A DNA stretch of 64,000 bases from Bacteroidota bacterium (lineage in GTDB: Bacteria; Bacteroidota; Bacteroidia; Chitinophagales; Chitinophagaceae), in the NCBI GenBank assembly GCA_013286305.1, contig JABDFW010000001.1, forward strand, positions 1-64,000, read 5' to 3'. Positions 24,688 through 31,764 of the stretch are shown piece by piece. Every line of letters begins with the position of its first letter. The stretch's first letter is position 1. Position numbers and translations under genes: made by a program. Below the pieces are notes generated by a model. That model did not search any database. It saw nothing but the letters and a program-made list of their open reading frames with translations, and had not been told where the DNA came from.

Positions 24688-25449
24688 TTGTCTGCTAATA
24701 GCATAATTCATACCGAAGGACAACCATTTATAGAATTAATAACGGTTGACAGCACCAACAACTATGCCATGGCACAGTTGCAATTACCAGGTGTACAACA
24801 TGGTACGGCATGGTTTGCATACGAACAGACCAAAGGAAAAGGCCAGCGTGCAAAGCAATGGCACACTAAACCCGGGCAGAACATTATTATATCGGTAGCC
24901 CTAAATACCAATAGCTTACCAGTTTCCGCACAATTTTATTTAAGTGTTGCAATGGCCATAGCGGCCCATGATGTTTTTAGTAAATATGCAGGCAGTGAAA
25001 CATGTGTTAAATGGCCAAATGATATTTACTGGAATGACAGAAAGGCAGGGGGGATATTGATAGAGAACATTATAAGAGGAGATAAATGGCAGTGGGCAGT
25101 GGTGGGCATGGGTATAAATATTAACCAAACTTCGTTTGGGGATAATGCTGCCAACGCCGTTTCGTTAAAACAAATAACCGGTAAAAATTTTGATGTTATA
25201 ACCATTGCAAAAGAACTGCATAATTGTATAAACGCGCGTTTTAAGCAAGTGGCCGCAGGCAAAGATGTATTACTTGCCTGTTATAATCAAGTGCTTTATA
25301 AAAGGGGCAAAGAAGTACAACTGCGAAAAGAAAATATATTATTCAGGGTGGTGATAAAAGAAGTAACGCCGGATGGCAGGCTATTGGTAGAAGGCGCTGC
25401 GTGGAACTCGTTTGGGTTTGGGGAGGTGGAGTGGCTGGTTAGTCCATAG
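24688..25449 (+). CDS. birA: Biotin--[acetyl-CoA carboxylase] ligase (BirA)
   Basis: A 253-residue single-function ligase that attaches biotin to the carboxylase carrier protein via biotinyl-AMP. The family core is present: ELITVDSTNNYAMAQL, FAYEQTKGKGQRAKQWHTKPGQNIIISV (the GRGRRGR-like nucleotide loop reads KGKGQRAKQW), VKWPNDIYWNDRKAGGILIEN and VVGMGININQ. It lacks the N-terminal HTH of E. coli BirA, so it is not a repressor. The start is TTG 24688; the next in-frame ATG would remove the conserved DSTN block. Confidence 0.95.
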   Translation: MSANSIIHTEGQPFIELITVDSTNNYAMAQLQLPGVQHGTAWFAYEQTKGKGQRAKQWHTKPGQNIIISVALNTNSLPVSAQFYLSVAMAIAAHDVFSKYAGSETCVKWPNDIYWNDRKAGGILIENIIRGDKWQWAVVGMGININQTSFGDNAANAVSLKQITGKNFDVITIAKELHNCINARFKQVAAGKDVLLACYNQVLYKRGKEVQLRKENILFRVVIKEVTPDGRLLVEGAAWNSFGFGEVEWLVSP

Positions 25450-25563
25450 ACCATAGTCGATAGTCCATGGTAAAAGGCAACAAGTTCGTTTTTTAAGAAT
25501 CATTAAACTCTTTCAACCCAATTCGCACATATACTATGGGCTATCGACCATGGACTATGGACT
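25441..25563. repeat. 30-bp imperfect inverted repeats in the birA-bcp gap
   Basis: AGTCCATAGACCATAGTCGA (start of 25441-25470) and its imperfect reverse complement at 25534-25563 bracket about 63 bp of AT-rich sequence; most of the 30 positions pair. Each arm is itself built from repeated CCATAGTC/GTCCATGG-like hexamers. It sits between the convergent birA and bcp genes and may act as a weak bidirectional hairpin. Confidence 0.6.
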
Positions 25564-25595
25564 TTCTTGTCTTAATGACTAATGACCCCCAATAA

Positions 25596-26060
25596 CTATA
25601 GCCCAAATGCCTTTACAATTTCTGCTGCATGATCTTTATTCTTGGGCTTTTTAAATATCTTTTTGATCTTGCCTTTTTCGTCAATTAAAAAAGTGGTTCG
25701 GTGTACGCCCATATAGTGGTTGCCAAACATTTGCTTTTCTCCCCATACGCCGTATTGCTCAAGCACCTTATGATTGGTATCTGCAATAAGGGTAAAGGGT
25801 AACTGGTATTTTGTTTCAAATTTTTTGTGACTTTTTTCATCATCGGGGCTTACTCCAACTACCCCAATCCCTTTTTGCTTCAGCAGGGCAAAATTGTCCC
25901 GCAGGTTACATGCCTCTATGGTACAGGTGGGGCTATCGTCTTCAGAATAAAAATACAGGGCCAGTTTTTTGCCCTTAAAATCTGCTAATGAAACCTTATT
26001 GCCGTTTTGGTCAGTGCCCTTAAATGCAGGGGCTTTGTCACCTTCGTTCAGCGTGATCAT
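25596..26060 (-). CDS. bcp: Thioredoxin-dependent peroxiredoxin (Bcp/PrxQ type)
   Basis: A 154-residue cytoplasmic peroxidase that reduces H2O2 and organic peroxides using thioredoxin. The active site reads YSEDDSPTCTIEACNLRD, with peroxidatic C46 and resolving C51 five residues later, as in PrxQ; the usual TPGCT is SPTCT here. The rest (GISPDDEKSHKKFETKYQLPFTLIADTNHKV, HRTTFLIDEKGKI) is standard. It is convergent with birA. Confidence 0.95.
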   Translation of the reverse strand: MITLNEGDKAPAFKGTDQNGNKVSLADFKGKKLALYFYSEDDSPTCTIEACNLRDNFALLKQKGIGVVGVSPDDEKSHKKFETKYQLPFTLIADTNHKVLEQYGVWGEKQMFGNHYMGVHRTTFLIDEKGKIKKIFKKPKNKDHAAEIVKAFGL

Positions 26061-26254
26061 ATTCGGGTATGTTATTTTACAACGAAGAAAAGGATTTTAT
26101 TTATTAAATACAGTTTTACCGGAAGTTTTATACAAAGGGAGGCACTTACCCCAATGTTATTGATTTCAAGCCACAACCTTTTGTTTATTAGGTGAATTAA
26201 ATTGGCTTCTAAACAAAACTTTTGCTTAAAGTTCATATTACTGGTTATATAAGT

Positions 26255-26262
26255 TATATTTG
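26255..26262 (+). promoter_or_regulatory. -7 box upstream of the cysteine-repeat protein gene
   Basis: TATATTTG is an exact TAnnTTTG match, 76 bp before ATG 26339. A TTTG at 26221-26224 is about 30 bp upstream, wider than the usual 19-21 bp spacing, so only the -7 box is supported. Confidence 0.4.
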
Positions 26263-26338
26263 AAAGGTTAACGGTTTTTAGTTAGGGCTTGCAAAAGCTT
26301 TATCTTTAAGCGCCTGCCCCACCTTATTAACAAAATGT

Positions 26339-28456
26339 ATGAAACAACAATCCGGACCCTGGTCGGTATTTCTATTGATCTTTTTTGCCTTTTTTTCTCT
26401 TTCTTTACATGCCCAGCAAAATATAGCGATCAATACCGACGGCTCCTTACCCGATCCCAATGCTATACTCGACATAAAATCATTCACTAAAGGTATTCTT
26501 ATTCCACGTACAAGTACTACGTCGCGCAACCTTATGCCCAAAACCAAAGGCCTGCTGGTGTATGATACTACTACAAACGGTTTTTGGTATCACAACGGTA
26601 CAAGCTGGGTAAGCATGCAAGCCCCTGCCGCATGGGCGCTGACAGGCAATAAAGGAACGAAGGACACGCTGGATTTTATAGGCACAAGTGATTCCGTGTC
26701 ACTTACTTTCAGGGTTAATAACAAATCCAGCGGCAAAATAGATCCTAAACACAACAACACTTTTTTGGGCTACAAGTCGGGCCTGAGCGATACTGCCGGG
26801 CGCAACAACTTAGCCATTGGCGCCATTGCGGCTTCAAACAATAAAACAGGTTATAACCTTGCGGCAATGGGCGACTCTGCCTTATACAGCAATACTTCGG
26901 GCAGCGGCAATACTGCGGTGGGCGCCACCGCGGATGTATTGTACGGCAACTTAACAAATGCTACGGCCATAGGCTATGGCGCCAAAGTTGACAGCAGTAA
27001 TAAAGTAGTAATAGGCAACAATGCGGTAACACTTGTTCAAACAGGCGCTACTGTTCAGTCAACCGGCTTGTTAGCGAGTTCTGCGGGTAATAAGCTTGAC
27101 ACCTCCGCAATAATAGAAGCGCGCTCGGTAACCAAAGGGTTACTGTTACCACGATTAACAGCCCAGCAAATATTCCAGATCCCTATCCCGGCGGCGGGAC
27201 TTATCGTGTATAATACCTCAAAAAGCAAACCGGCATATTTTGACGGCCTTACCTGGCGTTTTTTCAATGATAATGAGCTAACTGTACCCGGCATATTACC
27301 TAATGCCACGGCTATTTGTACTTATCCCGGCGTATGCACCATAGCAGCCTGCAATACCGGTTATAGTGATTGCGACGGCGTCCCCGGCAATGGTTGTGAA
27401 ATAAACGTGGTTACCGATATTAATAATTGCGGCCTGTGCGGTTTATCAGGGGCAAGTTTGCCAAATGTTGCCTCGGCATCGTGTGTAAACGGGGCAATTG
27501 TTATTAATAGCTGCAATGCGGGTTTTGCAAATTGCGACGGCAATCCAAGTAACGGCTGCGAAGTAAACCTGCAGACCGATGTTAATAATTGCGGTAGTTG
27601 CGCATATGTAGTTGGCCAGTATCCAAACAGTACAGCCGGTTGTGCAGCAGGCGTGGGCACTATTGTTTGCAATGCAGGTTTTGCTAATTGCGACGGTGTA
27701 ATAAACAATGGCTGTGAAGTAAACCTGCAGACGAACATTAATCATTGTGGCCTGTGCAGTATATCAGGGACAGGTTTGCCAAATGTTGCTTCGGCATCTT
27801 GTGTAGCCGGGTCAATTGTTATAAATAGCTGCAACCCGGGTTTTGCAAATTGCGATGGCATAGCAAGCAATGGCTGTGAAGTAAACCTGCAGACAAACAT
27901 TAATAATTGCGGGGCGTGCGGTATATCAGGGGCAAATTTGAATAATGCCGCCTCTACAGCGTGCGTAGCCGGGGTTATTGTTATTAATAGTTGTACTTCA
28001 GGTTTTGCTAATTGCAATAACCAGGCAAGCGACGGCTGCGAAGTAAACCTGCAGAACAACGTTAATAATTGTGGAGCGTGCGGCATATCAGGGGCAGGTT
28101 TGCCAAATGTTGCCTCAGTTTCGTGTGTAGCCGGAGCAATTTATATTAATAGTTGTAATGCAGGTTTTGCTGACTGCGATGGCAATGCAAGTAACGGTTG
28201 CGAAGTAAACCTGGCGACGAACATTAATCATTGTGGCCTGTGCAGTATATCAGGCGCAGGTTTGCCAAATGTTGCCTCGGCATCGTGTGTAGCCGGAGTA
28301 ATTGTTATTAATAGTTGCAACGCAGGTTTTGCCAATTGCGACGGCATAGCAAGTAATGGCTGCGAAGTAAACCTGGCGACGAATGGTAATCATTGCGGTA
28401 CTTGTTCAAATGCTTGCCCGGCTGGAAAAACTTGTACAGCAGGGGCATGCCAATAG
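26339..28456 (+). CDS. Secreted cysteine-rich tandem-repeat surface protein
   Basis: A 705-residue exported protein (signal peptide ending FFSLSLHAQQ). Residues about 27-100 (DGSLPDPNAILDIKSFTKGILIPRTS, LLVYDTTTNGFWYHNGTSW) are a module common in Bacteroidota surface and phage-fibre-like proteins. Residues 135-230 resemble the left-handed YadA-type head (NNLAIGA, GNTAVGA, NATAIGYGAKV, NKVVIGNNA). From about residue 330 to the end there are seven units of roughly 54 residues, each with an xAGFANCDGxxSNGCEVNL core followed by NCGxC and NSC. The repeats are also near-identical at DNA level. No T9SS sorting domain is present. A structural or adhesive role is likely. Confidence 0.8.
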   Translation: MKQQSGPWSVFLLIFFAFFSLSLHAQQNIAINTDGSLPDPNAILDIKSFTKGILIPRTSTTSRNLMPKTKGLLVYDTTTNGFWYHNGTSWVSMQAPAAWALTGNKGTKDTLDFIGTSDSVSLTFRVNNKSSGKIDPKHNNTFLGYKSGLSDTAGRNNLAIGAIAASNNKTGYNLAAMGDSALYSNTSGSGNTAVGATADVLYGNLTNATAIGYGAKVDSSNKVVIGNNAVTLVQTGATVQSTGLLASSAGNKLDTSAIIEARSVTKGLLLPRLTAQQIFQIPIPAAGLIVYNTSKSKPAYFDGLTWRFFNDNELTVPGILPNATAICTYPGVCTIAACNTGYSDCDGVPGNGCEINVVTDINNCGLCGLSGASLPNVASASCVNGAIVINSCNAGFANCDGNPSNGCEVNLQTDVNNCGSCAYVVGQYPNSTAGCAAGVGTIVCNAGFANCDGVINNGCEVNLQTNINHCGLCSISGTGLPNVASASCVAGSIVINSCNPGFANCDGIASNGCEVNLQTNINNCGACGISGANLNNAASTACVAGVIVINSCTSGFANCNNQASDGCEVNLQNNVNNCGACGISGAGLPNVASVSCVAGAIYINSCNAGFADCDGNASNGCEVNLATNINHCGLCSISGAGLPNVASASCVAGVIVINSCNAGFANCDGIASNGCEVNLATNGNHCGTCSNACPAGKTCTAGACQ
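27340..28440 (+). repeat. Seven in-frame tandem repeats of about 162 bp
   Basis: Units begin near 27349, 27511, 27670, 27829, 27991, 28156 and 28318 and share blocks such as GGCTGTGAAGTAAACCTGCAG. Units three and six, and four and seven, are especially alike, suggesting recent duplication or recombination. The array lies wholly inside the cysteine-rich surface protein gene, so copy number could vary without breaking the frame. Confidence 0.75.
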
Positions 28457-28504
28457 CGCACGGAAAGGATTAAAGCGGCACATAAATATTTATAAAAATC
28501 AGCC

Positions 28505-29650
28505 ATGCCTATTTTAAAGTTATACAGCAAAAAAATTAAACCCGCACGCACTATTGCGGGTATGGCTTTTATATTTTGCCTGCAAGTGCAGGCACAGGGC
28601 CTTTATGTTGGCAGCAGCACTAATTTTATTTCTAACGGGGCCATAAATATCATTTTTAATAATGTTGGGTTAACCAATGCCGGGTCGCTTATAAATAATG
28701 GCAACACAATAACCTTTACAGGCACCGCGGCAGCAGCTGTTTCGGCAATAACGGGCCCCAATATTATATTTAATAACCTGGTGCTGAATAAATCAGCCGG
28801 CGATGTACAGTTAAACACTTCCATAGCAGTTAACGGTAATCTTAGTTTTACCGGCGGCAACCTTCAGCTAAATAATTACAATGTTGACCTTGGCAGCGGT
28901 GCAGGCACGTTAGTTGGTGAGAGTGAAACCGGCCGTATAATTGGCACGCAGGGCGGCAGCGTACTTAAAACGGCTGTGCTTACCGGCCCTTATGCCACAA
29001 ATCCCGGCAATATTGGCATTTATATTACCAGCCCGGCAAATTTAGGCAGCACCCTTATAAAAAGAGGGCATATAGCCCAAACCGTTGCTTTGGGCAAAAC
29101 CGGTATTTACAGGTATTTTGAATTTACCCCAACCAATAATACAGGCCTTGATGTAAGCCTTCAATTTAATTATTTTGATGCCGAATTAAATGGTTTGCCG
29201 GAATCCGGGTTATACTTTTGGTCAAGTAATGATGCTGGTAATACATGGGCCTTTCTTGGCAAGGACGGAAATACAAGTACTTTAAACCTTGTATTAATGA
29301 ATGCTATTAACCAGCTTGGCAGGGTTACCCTTGCATCGTCAAACACAAGTATTAAAGTTGCAAAATCTCTGACTGAGCCAACTACGCCCGCAAAGGAATT
29401 TGTTATAAGCAAAATATATCCCAACCCTGCAAAAGATTTTGTAAACATTGTGTTTACTTCAACAAAGGAAATAGAATGCTCATTAGCCCTGTATGCCCAA
29501 ACCGGCCAGGTGCTTGAAGTAAAAAAGTTACATGCTGCTAAAGGGCCTAATTTTATTTACTGGGCTATCCGGCAATATGCGGCAGGCGCCTATTACTTTA
29601 AATTTATTAATATTCCAATGGCTTCCTCGCAAATTATCAAAGTAAATTAG
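28505..29650 (+). CDS. T9SS-exported surface protein with C-terminal sorting domain
   Basis: A 381-residue protein. The signal peptide (IAGMAFIFCLQVQAQ, about 17-31) is preceded by a basic stretch. The middle (35-200) is asparagine- and glycine-rich with repeated beta strands (ALVNNGNTITFTG-like), suggesting a beta-helix. The last 80 residues begin KIYPNPAKDFVNIVF and end with SSQIIKVN, the type A sorting domain recognised by the type IX secretion system. It follows the cysteine-repeat protein by 48 bp on the same strand. Confidence 0.85.
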   Translation: MPILKLYSKKIKPARTIAGMAFIFCLQVQAQGLYVGSSTNFISNGAINIIFNNVGLTNAGSLINNGNTITFTGTAAAAVSAITGPNIIFNNLVLNKSAGDVQLNTSIAVNGNLSFTGGNLQLNNYNVDLGSGAGTLVGESETGRIIGTQGGSVLKTAVLTGPYATNPGNIGIYITSPANLGSTLIKRGHIAQTVALGKTGIYRYFEFTPTNNTGLDVSLQFNYFDAELNGLPESGLYFWSSNDAGNTWAFLGKDGNTSTLNLVLMNAINQLGRVTLASSNTSIKVAKSLTEPTTPAKEFVISKIYPNPAKDFVNIVFTSTKEIECSLALYAQTGQVLEVKKLHAAKGPNFIYWAIRQYAAGAYYFKFINIPMASSQIIKVN

Positions 29651-29656
29651 CCCCCC

Positions 29657-29690
29657 AGCCCAATGTTTAGTAGATTACATTGGGCTTTTC
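29657..29690 (+). terminator. Rho-independent terminator after the T9SS cargo gene
   Basis: AGCCCAATGT (29657-29666) pairs perfectly with ACATTGGGCT (29677-29686) around a 10-base loop and is followed by TTTTC. It lies 7 bp after the stop codon. Confidence 0.8.
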
Positions 29691-29756
29691 AACATTAAAT
29701 AATCACTTCGCACAAGAAAATTCTTCTTTTTTCGTTTTAACATTATTATTTTGCAT

Positions 29757-30602
29757 ATGATGCGTAAAAAAATTTTACTCAGCTGCATAGTTATTCTTGC
29801 TTTTTTTTCTGTAAAAGCACAGTACGAAAGCTACAAACAGGAAGGAGAATTTGGCATTGGCGTAGGCCTTGACCATTATTTTGGCGACCTTGACGCCAAT
29901 GCTGCTCTTAACCGCCCTAAGTTTACCGCGGGTATTTATTTTTTAAAGCAATTCAATAATTATATTGGGCTAAAGGTTGCCGGCGACTATGCCTTCCTGG
30001 CTTATGCTGATAAATACAGTAAAAATCCTGTACAGGTTGAGCGTAACCTTAGCTTTAATACAAATATTTATGAGTTTTCATTAAATGGTGTATTTAATTT
30101 TTTCAAATTCATACCAGGCGTTGAAGGGTATAATTATACACCTTATATGTCAATAGGCGCAGGTGTGTTTTCGTACGACCCTTATGCATATTTAAACGGG
30201 CAAAAATATTATTTGCGGCCCCTTGGCACCGAAGGCCAGGGCACTCCCGGGCGCCCGGCCCCTTATGGCTCAATGGCGGTGTGCTTTCCATTTGCGGTTG
30301 GGTTTAAATTCAGCATCTCAGATAAAACAAATGTATTTGCAGAGGTTGGTTACCGCTTTACCACTACAGATTATATTGATGATGTTAGCACCACTTACGC
30401 AGGCTCGGCGGCTTTTCCACCCTTGCCTAATGGCCAGCCTTCACCGGCCTTTCTTTTACAGGACCGGAGTTACGAATTGGGGGCACCCATCGGCATCAAA
30501 GACCGCCAGCGTGGTAACAGCTTGCAAAAAGATGCATATGTGCTTTTTCATGTAGGCATTTCCCTTAATTTGTCTTCTTATATATGCCCTACCGCCAAAT
30601 AA
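29757..30602 (+). CDS. porG: PorG-like outer-membrane protein (DUF6089 family)
   Basis: 281 residues from ATG 29757 (or the adjacent ATG 29760). The signal peptide is MRKKILLSCIVILAFFSVKAQ. The mature chain is a small beta-barrel with the family features GEFGIGVGLDHYFGDLDANAALNRPKFTAGIYF and FAVGFKFSISDKTNVFAEVGYRFTTTDYIDDV. In Porphyromonas, PorG belongs to the type IX secretion machinery and its gene neighbours uppS, bamA and two skp genes; the same order is found here. Two T9SS cargo proteins are encoded in this window. The role is inferred from family and synteny. Confidence 0.82.
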   Translation: MMRKKILLSCIVILAFFSVKAQYESYKQEGEFGIGVGLDHYFGDLDANAALNRPKFTAGIYFLKQFNNYIGLKVAGDYAFLAYADKYSKNPVQVERNLSFNTNIYEFSLNGVFNFFKFIPGVEGYNYTPYMSIGAGVFSYDPYAYLNGQKYYLRPLGTEGQGTPGRPAPYGSMAVCFPFAVGFKFSISDKTNVFAEVGYRFTTTDYIDDVSTTYAGSAAFPPLPNGQPSPAFLLQDRSYELGAPIGIKDRQRGNSLQKDAYVLFHVGISLNLSSYICPTAK

Positions 30603-30870
30603 TAAGCAGCTATTGGTAAACCATGTCTCCTCGTGGCACTTTGCTTTTTTAAAGCCCCCTTTAAAAATTATTCAGGCATTCAATGTTTTGCCCTTAGGCA
30701 AAGCCTGTTGCCAAAAGATTTTACAAAATCCTTTTTCAGCACATTAAGCTCATAAGGGATTAAGTAAATATTGGTGCCTATCCGTTATGTTTACCTTAAA
30801 CCTTTTAATAAACTATTTTTAGAGAAATCTATTTTACTAACTTCGCCAATTCTAATCTCCCGCCAGAGTT
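30603..30870. other. Gap before uppS with probable promoter
   Basis: In 268 bp no gene is seen. TAACTTCG at 30838-30845 resembles a -7 box and lies 26 bp before the uppS ATG, so uppS-bamA-skp probably has its own promoter. Confidence 0.35.
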
Positions 30871-31629
30871 ATGGAGCAACTCGAAAAAATTGATAAAAGC
30901 CGGTTACCGCGCCATATAGCCATAATAATGGATGGAAATGGCAGATGGGCGCAGGAAAAAGGCCAGGACAGGCTTTATGGCCATTTTCATGGTGTTGAAA
31001 GTGTGCGCAATATTGTGGAAGGCGCCTCAGAAATTGGTATTGAGTACTTAACATTGTACACTTTTAGTACCGAAAACTGGGACAGGCCCCAATACGAAGT
31101 AAGCGGATTAATGGAATTGCTTGTTGATACAATAAGGAGTGAAGTTACCGTATTAAATAAAAATAACATAAAACTTCATGTAATTGGCGATATACAAATG
31201 TTACCGGATTACGCCAGGAACGAATTACAGGAAGCTATGAATGAAACCAGCCACAACACGGGGCTAAACCTAATATTGGCATTGAGTTACAGCAGCCGGT
31301 GGGAATTGGTAAATGCTGTAAAGAACATTGCTTTTGATGTTAAAGCAGGTAAGATTGACCCTGCCTGTATTACCCAGGACACACTGCAAAACTATCTGAC
31401 TACCAGTGCTTTTCCCGATCCTGAATTAATGATACGTACAAGTGGCGAATACCGCATAAGCAATTTTTTACTTTACCAGCTGGCTTATTCTGAACTATAT
31501 TTTACCGACACGAGGTGGCCTGATTTTAGAAAACAAAACCTGGTGGAAGCAATATTAGATTACCAGGCGCGTGAAAGGCGTTTTGGCAAAATAAGTGAAC
31601 AATTACAACCCGAATCTATGGCGCAATGA
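30871..31629 (+). CDS. uppS: Undecaprenyl diphosphate synthase (UppS)
   Basis: A 252-residue cis-prenyltransferase that condenses isopentenyl units onto farnesyl diphosphate to make the lipid carrier for peptidoglycan and O-antigen. The signatures are visible: HIAIIMDGNGRWAQ (21-26 contains the catalytic Asp), GHFHGVESVRNIVEGASEIGIEYLTLYTFSTENW and PELMIRTSGEYRISNFLLYQLAYSELYF. It precedes bamA by about 135 bp and follows the PorG-like gene. Confidence 0.97.
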   Translation: MEQLEKIDKSRLPRHIAIIMDGNGRWAQEKGQDRLYGHFHGVESVRNIVEGASEIGIEYLTLYTFSTENWDRPQYEVSGLMELLVDTIRSEVTVLNKNNIKLHVIGDIQMLPDYARNELQEAMNETSHNTGLNLILALSYSSRWELVNAVKNIAFDVKAGKIDPACITQDTLQNYLTTSAFPDPELMIRTSGEYRISNFLLYQLAYSELYFTDTRWPDFRKQNLVEAILDYQARERRFGKISEQLQPESMAQ

Positions 31630-31764
31630 TCCCGCAAATATTTTTAAAATGTTATTTAACAAACACTTTTAATTATTCCCGTTAATTTGCCGCCACTAAA
31701 ACAACAACTGCCGGCCCCGCCGCGCGGGGTTTTGGAATCGCAAAAAACACAAACAGTAATCCGG

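Noticed and set aside
27361-28086. Reverse-strand frames of 85-125 codons across the cysteine repeats
   Set aside because: They are shadows of the repeat-rich forward gene and share its period.
27349-28440. Regular repeats that could suggest a CRISPR array
   Set aside because: The roughly 162-bp period keeps the reading frame of a cysteine-rich protein, and no cas gene is nearby.
31687-31764. Upstream extension of bamA to a TTG start
   Set aside because: The added 26 residues carry no signal and the real signal peptide begins at ATG 31765.
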